Shown: piece by piece, positions 37,001-49,000 of the stretch
Layout: each line of letters starts with the position of its first letter
How positions within the stretch are numbered: the stretch's first letter is position 1
DNA from: Cinclus cinclus
Taxonomy: Eukaryota; Chordata; Aves; Passeriformes; Cinclidae
Direction: 5' to 3'
DNA length: 64,000 nt
Assembly (NCBI RefSeq): GCF_963662255.1
Contig: NC_085049.1
Span: 63,845,158-63,909,157 of the forward strand
Translations under genes and position numbers: made by a program
Notes under the pieces: model-generated
What the model was told of the DNA's origin: nothing
What the model saw: the letters and a program-made list of their open reading frames with translations, nothing else
The model's database searches: none

Positions 37001-40000
37001 CTTCCTGGAGCTAAACCCACATGCTGCTTTACAGCCTGCCTCTCTCATGGGCTTGTTGAGTTTTTGTTAGTCCTACAGCTAATTAGCACACTTAGACAGA
37101 ATGAAACTACCTTGAGCCTAGGGCACAGTGTGATCTGGTTTCTCTCAAAGGATTTTTAACATTCCATGTCATTCTGCACAAGATGGCTATAAAAATATCC
37201 TAATTCTTAAATGATGTCTTGGGCATATCATGCAATTGAATCTCCTCATAAAAGGCATTTGGAGGGCTTTTTCTGCAGAAATCAGGTTTGTTCATAGAGA
37301 ACACTGGTGAAACTTTTAAAAAGATTGCTGCTGTTCAGGGTTTGGACTAGTCTCCAAATATGGAGAGAATTCTTACATACCTTTCTTTCTCACTCTTTTG
37401 CCCCCACTATTATATTCAGTCCATGTAACTTATTTTGAAATATAACAGTGTGTTTATAGGTTTGTTAATTACACTCTCCAGATTGGTTTATACCACCTTG
37501 TAACAGAAAGTTGGGTTTTTTGTTATTACTGAGTTTTTGATTTGGGTTTTTTTGGGGGGTTGGTTTTGTTTGTTTGTTTATTTTCTGTTTGTTTTGGTTT
37601 GGGGTTTTTTATTTGTTTTTATGTGGGTTTTTTGGGTTTTGTTCTTTTGGTTTGGTTTTGTGGTTTGCTTTGTTGTTGTTGTTGTTGTTTTTGTCTGTTG
37701 GGGCCCAGTCACAGTGGCTGTCTGGAGTTATTAGCAGATTTGAGTTCTGTTGTAATTACAAAATAGTAGAATTATAAGGTACATTGGAAGAAAGTCATTC
37801 TAGTCCAAAATCCTGCTTAAAATATTGAAGTGAAATGAGGTCAGGTTGCTCAGATCCATGTCCAGCCAAGTCTTGAACATCTGCAAGGATGGGGATTCCA
37901 TTTTTTTCTGGCTATACTCTTTCAGTATTTAACCATCTTCGTGGTTAACTTTTTTTCATAATACGTAATTGGAACTTCACATGTTCCAAATTGTGCCTGT
38001 TGTCTCTCCTCCCATCGTTGTGCATCTTCTGCTCTTCTCCAAGCTGAGGCTTAGTTCTCTCAGCTTCTCTTTATATGTCATGTTCCCAAACTCTCTGAAC
38101 ACCTAAGTGGCCATGTGTTCTTGGCACAAACTCTAGATACACCTTTACACCAGTACTGGAAGGGGGACAAAGGATCACTTCCCTGGATCTGCTAGTTATC
38201 CTTCTGCCAATCTGCCAGGATTGAATTGGATGCTCTGCTGACTGATGTTGCAAGTAGCCTGTTATCCACTAGGACCCCCAAATCCTTCTCCATGGAGATG
38301 CTTCCTAGACAGTTGCTACAGGCTTGTACTGTTGCACTGGTTTGCTCCATCTCAGATGTATAAATTGCTCTTCTTGTTGAAGAGGACCCAATTCTGTCCA
38401 TTCCTTCAGCTTGTCCAGATTCTTCTGGATAGCAGTTCTGCCTTCCAACAGATTGACCATTTCCCCCCAGTTTGGTGTCACACTCAAGTTTGCTGAAAGT
38501 GACTCCATGCCATCATGCAGATTGCTAATGAGGACATCAAACAGTATTGCACTCTGTAGTGTTCTCAAAAAGACCACACTAATAACAGGCATTTAGGTGG
38601 TCTTGCTTTGAATTTCCTACTCTAAGCAAATGAATGTTTAAATATCCACTGCTGTTCTTTTCTGAATTAACTGCTGTAATTGTTGCTGTCTGACACCTAC
38701 CCAATGTAAGAACTTTTTATTTTTCTGATTAACAACTATTAGATTGCAAGACTGGATAAAGATAAGGAAGAACTTCATAATCAGCTGCTTAGCATTGATC
38801 CCACAAGGGACAGTAAACGTGTGGAGGCACTTTCTAGAGAAAAGGCACAACTGTGTCAGAAATTAAAAGCCTTAGAAGCAGAAATAGAAGAACTAAGAGC
38901 AGAAAGACACAACTGTGTTGTGCAAGCAGAAAATGTTCAAAGAGTACAAGCACGACAGTTAGCTGACATGCAGACCATGATGCGGTCTCTAGAGGTAAGA
39001 CTTTGTTTTATTTTTTTGCCTCCCTGTAGACTGTAGTAAGAATAACACTCGGCCTAACACAGCTGTCACTGAAATCACTGATAATTTTGGCCATTGACTT
39101 GACAATTTGAATTGGTACATTTCAGATTTAAAATCAAATTGTAGTTGACTGGGAGTCATGCGCTGCCAGTTCACCTTTGGAAAGTCTCTCAACTGAGAGA
39201 TTCTGCTGAATGATCTCCTTTCCAAACAAGCGAGTCATATCTGTATTTCTTGTCAGTAAGAAGGTCATGTCAGCACTTGCCACCTAGCTGGAGTTAGAAA
39301 CCAATATGTTAATAATCTGCAGTAAATTCTTTATTATTTTAAAAATGTCACATGATGTTCCTCTCTTTGATCCTTTCCTCGTCTGTCATCTCTTTTGCTT
39401 ACCTATGCCTCTTCTTTCTCCAACACATTACAGCAGTTGTTTAGTACTTGTCTGTTGCTCTCCCTGCTCTCCTTGGTATTTCTGGCCTGCTGCACCTTTT
39501 CCCAGGATTCCACTGTATTCCTCATCTCTGGTCCTCAGACCTTCTGTCAGTTCTTGCTACCTCTTTAGGTAGTGAGCCTTTTCATCTAGATTCTTTGCAC
39601 AGTTGCAGCATGCAGATAGATGGTTTATTTTCTTTTTTACTGTTATGAGTGCTGTATACCTTAGTTACAGAATGCTCTGATCTCAACTGAGAAAGTGCTA
39701 TAATCTTCTTAGATAGCTTTAAAGAGAGCCCTGCCTAAAACAGAAGTGTTCAGAAAAACAAAGCTGAAATTATATATTAGATTATCTTTTTGATAGTCAG
39801 TAAAGATCAGGGTCTTGTCTTGTAAAGATCGGAGTCTATAATACAGTAATTGCATTTTATTTCCTCTCCAGGATGTTAATTATTCCATCAGTATAACTGC
39901 ATAGGCCAGCATATTACACCTCTTTGAGCACCATTTGTAGTTACACTTTACAGCCCAGTAGTTTACTGGGAAGCACACCTGATGCCTTCTAACTAAGTAA

Positions 40001-43000
40001 GATTACCACCAGCCCTTATCAAGGAGGATTGAAAATGGGACTAATTCTGTGTAGGAAGTGTTAGTAAAAGTTATGACTTTTCAATAAAATTCATGATCCT
40101 TGTTGTATTGGAAGATATGGTTGAGCAAAGATGAATATTTTTTATATAATATTATATTATAATGAGTCAGTAATAGCTGAAAGCCCAGATCAATCAAACA
40201 TTTCAAATGAGTACAAGAGGCAACCCAGCCCCAAGAATCTTAAAAATACTTCCTTCATTCAAGGCAGAAAAGAAGTCTGCTGAACTACAGGTTGATCGAA
40301 TTGAGAAAGAACTGCAGACGAGTCATGAGCAAAACATTCTTTTAACTAACAAACTTCACAAATCTGAACGAGAAGTCAGTTCCTTAGCTGCTCAGGTAAG
40401 TACTTTTATGGTATCTGAAATATATTTTCTCATGTCCTGTTATGTTTTTCTGCTTATATTTTACACTAAGAATAAAGTAGCAATGTCTTCTGCTGTGACT
40501 TAAAATAGGTATGGAATTTTCCTCTCAGTTTCAGTTGAAAGACAAAGAATACGTGACTTTACAGGAGAAATGTCATACCTAAAAGTATCTCTAAAGACTG
40601 AGGTTATGTTCCTATTATTCGATCTTCTAGATATTTTTCCTGAATGTTTTTGATGTTCATTAAAACAGATAGCCTTTAGAGCTTTAAACTAATCTTTCCT
40701 CCTTTTTTTTTTTTTTAATGGAATTATAGCTTCTGGAGATCTTAAGTGTCATCTGAATGGGCTGTGTTAGCTACAGGAAGCAAGCTGCATTGGAGTTGTT
40801 TGGGGAGATTTAGGTTATATTAGAAGTAGGGTAGTCATGTTAGCATAGAGACTTTTTCTTGGGCTTTTCTTCTCTTAACTTGCTGTGTCAGAATAGCTTG
40901 TACAGAAACATTGCAGTACAGAATTCCACCACAGCATTTTAACCATGTTTGTATTTTTTCTTTTTCTTTTTGAGATCTTTTTACAGTGCATGTATGAGTG
41001 CTAAGTATTAAATTTTGGTCATTCATTAAAAAAGTTATAATTTACCACAGGAATAAGGTGTAGCTGTACCACTATTTAAAGCCTCTTTATATAATATGCT
41101 GTACTTAGCTTCCCTTAATGCTAAATAGGAGGGGAAATCTTCTGTTAAGCATCTTTCAGTTGTCTCCCACAATACATAGAAGATTGTTCCAGTCTTTATT
41201 TTTTGTATCAACTGGTCTTCTCTGCTCCCCTCCAGAAGCAGGACAAAATGAAATGTTCCAGTGATGTTTCTGAAAGGGAGAAAAATAAGAAGCTTTACTA
41301 TACTAACCTCCACCTGCTTCTCCTCCCACTCAAACCTATTCCTGAGCACAGGTGCATGTGTTTGTCTTCTGGATTTTCTGCCTTGAAAAAGCCACCTTAA
41401 ATCTTTCCAAGTTGTCCTGAATTGTTATCAACTTAATATATAAGCAACTACATCTTCCGTGTAGTTACTTAATAAGCTACTGTGTCATTCTTAACCTTTT
41501 GCCACTTGTATATGCTAGCAGGTTGTAATTACATTTGTCATTGTGAGTGGATTTTCATTATAAGTGCTTTCCTCCAGATATTTAATTCACATTGACCGTG
41601 TAATTACTGCATTCAGATGCCTAAACTATAGAAAGTTTCTGTGCAAGCAGCAATTTTCCTTGATTTGATGTTCTTGAAGCTCCTCCTTTTGAGGCCATTT
41701 GATGTGTCTGTAGAGCGGTATTGTATTTAAAATGCACTTTAAATCTATGAAGACCTGGATTTTGAGAAAGTAATGTAGCACTCCAGGAGTAAGTAGTTAC
41801 CAAACTGAAATTACTTGGGGAAGCAGTTGATATCCTGGCTTTGCATATCACTGTTTTGATTTGCTTACAGAGATCAAATTTAATTTTATTTTAGCTTGAC
41901 TCTGAGGTATATTTAGTCAGAAGTGAAGTAAATAAATATAAATTTGTTCTAGTTAATTTGATGTCAGTTTGTACTAATTCATAGGTAAAAGAACTTAAGC
42001 ATTCACATAAGTTGGAAGTAACAAATGTCAAACTGGAGGCAGCAAGAACAAAGAGTGAAATAGAAAGAGAGAGAAACAAGATTCAAAGTGAAATGGATGG
42101 TAAAGTATGAAATTATTTTGTAATTATTTCATCTGTTTACTTCTGGTTAGAATAATACAATTATTTTCTTCTCTGAACACTCCCCAGCAGCCTTTACCTT
42201 CTACTTCTAGGTCATAGATCTGACAATTTGTTTGGTATTTGAAATAATTGCATCGTTTCACTTGCTCTAAAAAGAACAATTGAGAGCAGTTTTTCATTTA
42301 TGTAAATTACTGCATTTGTGACACAACTTGAGCATAATGTGTTTCAAATTATATACTTCATATGGTTATTTTTTTCTATTACTGCTAAATTTTTGAGTCT
42401 TTCATACTCTGCTTATTGTATCTGCTTATTGTATCTGTGTTTTGTGTCAGAGCTTCAATGGTTGGGGTTGTTTTGATTCTGTGTCTGTGGAATTGATACC
42501 AGTTCTATAAGGCTGCCACATGAAACAAAATACAGCACCTAGCTCATTCTTCAGAGGAAAGAGGCATTGCTGTAAAATACCTGATGGAGCTGAGTATGTA
42601 GGCAACTTGAAATAGCTTTCTAGAGTGAAAAGGCCAAAACTTCCTAGTACTAGTTTGTTTAAAACTACACAGCTTTAAAGAGAACTGTACTCACTGATTG
42701 ATCATAGCCCCAAAATAATACCTTTGTCTTCCTGAAAATAATTCTGTTCACTTGCATTAATATTAAGTTTGCTAAGAGCAATGAAAAGGTGGTATTTTCT
42801 GTATTGACAATATCCTTACAATGTATTGCAAACTAAATATATTGGGCCCTCTGAAATATGAAACTGAATACAGACAAGTTAACTTGTTAACAAGTTAACC
42901 TGAACTTACTGTGGAATTCCATGTGCATCACTGTGTTAGCTAAATAACCAGGAGTCACTGTTAGAGCATGTCAGCTTATTTGCCAGTGAACACAGGTGTC

Positions 43001-46000
43001 AGTCACAAGATTTTAGTTTGTAGGCAGGGACAAATGATACAGTCATAATTTTAGAAATGCCTCATTTGGTTCAGGTGGATTCAAATGTGGGATTTGTTGT
43101 AGCCCAGTTACTGGCTTCACTGATAGCCAGTTAATGTTTACTGTAAACTTTTCCAAAAAATGATTTTTTTCTTGCTTGACACTTGCATAGCTATTGTGGA
43201 ACACTTTTAAAAATTTTAAAACCAGACACAAGTGCTTTGTGTAAATTGCTCTAGAGTTTAAATCTGTAATAATATTAACTGTTCAATTACTTTTGTTTAT
43301 TAAAGTAAGAAACTCTTGTAGACCATGATTCCAGCGTAATGGTTACTTTTCAAAAGTCTTGGAAATATAACTGTTATACTAAGAACGGTCTGTTCTAGTT
43401 TTCTTGTTGTGTTTTTTTTCCCCTTCCCCCATTCATTCTGTCATTTGAATTGAGATTTTTAGTTCCCTTTTGTGAATTTACAAAGTTATTTGAATGTAGG
43501 ATCCTAGCAGGTTCTTATCAATAATGACATGTTTACCTTTTTAATGTATAATGCAGGACTGCTGTCTGACAAGGAAATTCTTACTGCAGCTGTTGAACGT
43601 CATAAAGTGCTTTTAGTAGAAAAGGATCGGGAGCTAATTCGTAAAGTGCAAGCTGCCAAAGAGGAAGTTTTTGACAATATTGCAACCTTACAGACTGAAA
43701 AGTATGTCTACTGATTTCCTCCTCAGCTTCTAAAAGAGGACTGTTTGGTGTTACTTGTAAAAATGTCACTCTTAACAGTTCTGGCATTTTGTAATGATTC
43801 TTGTGTGCCTGTTGAATAATGTCTTAGGTTAGAACTTGAGAACAGATTAGCTGATCTAGAAAAGATGAAACTGGAACAAGATTCTTGGAGACAATCTGAA
43901 AAGGATCAGTATGAAGAGAAACTACGTGCTGTGCAGATGGCAGAAGAATCTAGCAAAAAGGAACTTCAGCGTTTGCGGTAGTGTGGTTTTTCTAATCTTA
44001 GCACAGATTTCTCATTTTCCCCCTTTAATGTATTTATAGTAGACAGTATAAAAGCTTACTATTCATAGATACAGAAATCTTCGTGTTGAAATGTTCATTA
44101 TAGTAGATTAAACAAAATTATCTCTTGCACTATGTAAAAAAGAGCGCAGAATTAAAAATGAACTGTTTGAAAAGATAACACTTTTTATCTGAACCTTTAA
44201 GTGTTATTTTCAGTGACCATTTTCAAGTAATAATTTGGCAATACACGTTTGTTAAAACTGGTTCAGTGCTGGCTGCTGGCATAGCCCCAGTGTTAGAGTA
44301 AACCATTTCCCCTTCCACAATGGCACTATAGCAGCCATTGGCAAGCTGAGATCCTAGTATGATGTCTCTGAGTTGGTTATTACGGTTGGGAGTTGACTTG
44401 GCTTACTATAGTTTTCCTATGAAGGTTAGCATGATAAAATTAATCATACTCCAAAAGTCTTATTCCTATGTGAATTCTAAGAATGAATAGAAATATATTT
44501 TAAGTACTTTTTTAGTTAACTATTTGTTAGCCTTTCAAATAATGCTATTTATTTGTCAGGCTGATTTGTCCTAATTTATAGCATCTGTATTTTGATTAGA
44601 TGAAAATAAGGATGTCTTACAAAATTTTAGATTAAAAATTCAACAGCAAGCTATGCAGACAGAAGAGCTGGAAGAAAAGAAATGTGAAAATGCTAATCTT
44701 AAACAGGTAAGGTTTTATTGCATTGTAATGTTTTATAGAGAAATACATTCTTTCCTGTAGTTACCATGTCCTGTGTTTGAAGATTAGATTGAATTTTTAA
44801 ATTATTTTTCCCCCTAAGGGACAAAACGTGTACTCCAGATATTTAAAGGAGAAGTGTTCAGAAATCAGTCATGCTTTCCTGGACTTCTATAAATGGATTA
44901 CAGCTTTTTGCTTCATGTGTTTTGTGGGTACCAGGAATTTCAAAGCTGAATGTTTATAGACTAGTATATTGAATATGGTTATGCACTATTTAACTGGAGA
45001 TTCAGTTGCCATGGAGACTTATAAATTGTTTCTAGGTAATGCTTTGCATTTACACTGCATCTCTCATCTGAGATTCTTCAAGTGTTTAACAGATGTTTCA
45101 TAAATGAACAAACTAGTGTAAAGAGATATATTTCTATTACAGAGTCAGTTGATGATAGTGTTGAAAATCAAACCTATTTTTTTTAACTCCTGCTTGCCTG
45201 TGATGTTATTTAGTAGATAATAACAATAGCTGTGCATCAATGTATTTTGCAAGCTGTGTGCACTTGAACTTCAAGACAATTATTTTTTTTCCTCTGGAAA
45301 TCAGAAATTGAGGGATCTAAGTGTCCATGTGGGGGAAAGAAAAGGAAAAGATCATTTCTATATGCTGGCTGCAGAGGTTGGACTTTTCAGTGCTTCCTTG
45401 TTTTGTGAACTCATTGGTACAGTCACTGTTGGCTGTAACACATGGTTTTGTATTATGAGACAGAAGAGCCTGGATAGATGCATAGCTCTGCTACTAAGTA
45501 TTTCATGGTCCTCGAGTTCTGTTCAGCCCTCCAGCTGAAACGTTGGATTTCTGAAGTTCTGGGGGACACTTCAGTGACAGAAGAGACCTGCCTACCTTTC
45601 TCATTTTAACTACAATAGAAACCCTTTGTCTCATAGTGGTTTACTGTAGAGCTTCTGGAGGAACTGTTGAGTAAAGAGAAAAGAAACAAAAAAGGCTAAT
45701 GAAAAGCTAAAGCTAGTTGGTGTCTCAATTTTGTATTGTCTCCAGTATCTCAAAATCAATTGTCGGTTATTTGCATACCTTCTGAAATGGAAAAAATCTT
45801 TTTTGTTTTGGTAGCAAATAAATGATATCCAACTCCAGCTTGCCTCACTTTCTCAATCAGAAAATGATTTGCTGGAATCTAATCGGAAGTTGAAGGAAAT
45901 AATAGAGAGATTGAAACAAGAATGTCAACATGCAAGGGCTCAGGCAGAGAAAGCTCAGCTGGAAACAGAGAAGTAATTTTTTTCTTTTGGCTTTATTTTC

Positions 46001-49000
46001 ATACTGCTTGTGTTCTCACGTAGATTACTTAACTGTGGATTGTAGATTCTGAATAAAGTCAAAGTTAAAATAAACATGAAATGTTTGACAGTTGTAAAAA
46101 ATGGCTGAACATTCTGTGAAATAGTATGTATGAAAGCTTTCCTCATGTCAGCTTTAAAAACAGAAGTTAGTTTCCATTCCATTCAGCTGTTAAAATTCAT
46201 TATTGATTAGTGAGATACACTACTGGCATAAAATGAAATTTACTTATACTGAAGTGAGTGTCAAACTTCTCTGGGTATAAATTGATCTAGAGTTTCTGAC
46301 AGTTTTTTTAAGAGCATTCAAGCTGTATGGGTGAAAAGAGCATTCAGGCATTGTATTGTATGATAAGGTTCCATGGTCCCAGTCAGTATATGTGTGAATA
46401 CTTCTTTCCCTTTCCCACTAACTACTTTTAGCTGATATGAGGTAAGTAAAAGCTTATAGAATATCTTCTAATGCCCCTCATTGAAATTAAAAATCATCCC
46501 TTTCATTTTTTTTGCACAAGTTTGACTGCGTACCATCAAAATATGGCAATAAATTATGAAGGAAACCAATAAATGATGAAGCTAAATTTTATTCGGATTC
46601 CATACAGAAATGAACACTTTCCTAGAATTTAAAGATTAATTTGTTAGTCCTGAGTGGCTTTTCAGAATTTCCTAGTTCAGCTACCAAATATTTGTCTAAT
46701 TTGTACTGGATTATTGTGTAGTGGGTGCTTTAAAAAGTCAGTGTCCCAGATTAAATATAAAACTACCAAAAGGTATAATGTAACTTCTTTTTAACATCTC
46801 TTTTTTTTTTTTTTTTGCTAATTGGTACTACAGTTGCTACGTTGTCATTAGTTTAAGTAGTGCTTTTCAATTTAACATTTGAAGATATTGCTGCATTTGA
46901 ACAGCAGAGTATATCACTAGCACATTAAATACTTTGGATATTTGCTTTATGGAGGTGTACTCACATGTTGAATGAGATCGTTGCTGTTACTGGAATGAGA
47001 CTGTCATTGTCATTTACATATTTATGGATCACAAAACAGTGAGGACTAGGTTTTTCTGGGAAGGCAGTGGAAGGAACTTGTCAGTCCTCAGAGATCACTG
47101 TACAAATATGTAGGTACTGAGAAATGCACTAAGGCTGATACACCAGGCTACAAACCTGCTTCATTTCTACAGTAAGTCCTGCAGATCTGTGCCATTGCAG
47201 CGTTTCCATTGTTTTTATGTGAATCTGTGAGTGATAGGACATCCTTCCTCAGTTCAGTAAATTCTTATGAGCTTGAACACCAAAGAGTTAAGTTGCACCA
47301 AAGCAAGAGGAAGTGAAAAAGGGACCAAAAGATGAGAAAACATAAGATAAAAAGTTTCAGATAAATAAAGTAGTGCCAGTTGAGCACTGAGCAGCAGCTG
47401 CATGTCTGGCTGTGTCAATCTTAAGCTTGGAAATGAAAATATGGAAGGTATGAGACTGATACAGATCAGAGAGGAGCTCAAACAAGTGCTTGTTTAGCAT
47501 TTTGGTAATAATGTTAGTGGCATTTAAACCAAATAAAAAACAACAACAAAGAAACCCCAAAACATCTCAAGAAACACACCCACCTCAAGCATTTTTAACC
47601 ATTGCCTCAGCTGAAATCTTTTTACTGCTAAGCAGTGCTTGTCCAGAGTGCTTTGATTCCTGGGTACTAGTAGCTATTTACAATCAAGAGTGAGGTACAA
47701 GCCATGCTGCATCTACTGAAAGAACCATGACAGGTGACACGTGGGCCAGGACTCTGTTTCCCAAATGAGAGTGGATAATGCCCAATACTTCTTCTGTGGG
47801 GAAGGGGGAGGCAGTTTGGTGAGAAATTTATGGAGATGCATTCAGAGTCCTTGTAGGAAACTGCATCTGCCCAGGACTGGAGTACTGTGGATGCACTAAT
47901 ACCAAGCCTTAATCTTCTTAAAATCTGCTACATAGAATCTCACCATTTTATTCTAATTTTTAACAGTAATGTAATTAAATATGCCACTAGTTCTTGTCTA
48001 CTTTGACTCAAAAGGCAGGTAGCCCAAATAAACAAGGCAGCATGGAGAAATGGGCTCCTTTCCTATACGCTGCTAGGGAACACAGCCTTATTTTAGTGTG
48101 CTGTAACCATGCAAAAGTCTAAACAGGTAATATATGCTATGGGTGGTGTGTGATCAGCTGGAATGTGGTCTAGAAACCATGTTAGTGGGAGCTTCCTGTT
48201 GAGTTGGTGTTTGGTCTGGTTGGGAACATGTCCTAAGCAAGTCTGTTACAAAGACTTAGTAGATCCCATAGGGCAGCACCCTCCTCTCCCAAACAGAGAA
48301 GGTAGTTGTCAAATCTTCTGACAGCTGATGTTTGGAATAGGGATCTGCTCTTGTGTTCCACTGTGATGGATTGACTTGAATTGAGGAATTTTCTCTGGGT
48401 GGTTTAACAACATGCCAATCCAACAAGGCACCAACAATTAGCTTCTTGGAATCAGTTTTCAAAATTTGCCTGATGGTTGAAGAAATCCTAGGATAATGTA
48501 CAGGTTCAAATGCCGTAGTCACAATTAAATTGTTAACATAATCAAATTTACATCAGATCCTTTAAGTATGTAAGAGTTGTGAAGAAATGTATCTATTTTA
48601 AAGAGCCTTAAGGCATTAACTGAATGCGATGCTTTGTTTGTATAACCTCTTAATCTTTTAACCTGATTTTTCCAAAGGACTTCAGAATACCAACGTATGG
48701 AATGGCTGCAGGAGAAGCATACGCTTACTCAGCACATCACCGAGTATGAAGAGAAATACAATCAAATGAAGAACAAGCTATGTCGAGCTGCTGTTGCTCA
48801 GAAAAAGGCATGTTGTCTCTCTTCCTTTTTGAATGATCAGCCTGTGTAAAGTTCAACTTTGTTGGCCAGCTAAAATTGTTTCAATGTTAAGAGTTTATTT
48901 GCAGTCTACTATATATAGTAACTAAATATATTGGGTTCTTCAAGATCATAGAAATAGGTTGAAGTGACATGCAAAAGAATATTACAGCTGATGACTTTGT

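Larger units (their letters stand above)
36262..38742 (+). other. CEP83: CEP83 intron between coding exons 4 and 5
   Basis: 2.5 kb intron with a T/G-rich tract (37512-37700) followed directly by an antisense CR1 (37768-38590). The rest is AT-rich with nothing else recognised. Confidence 0.9.
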
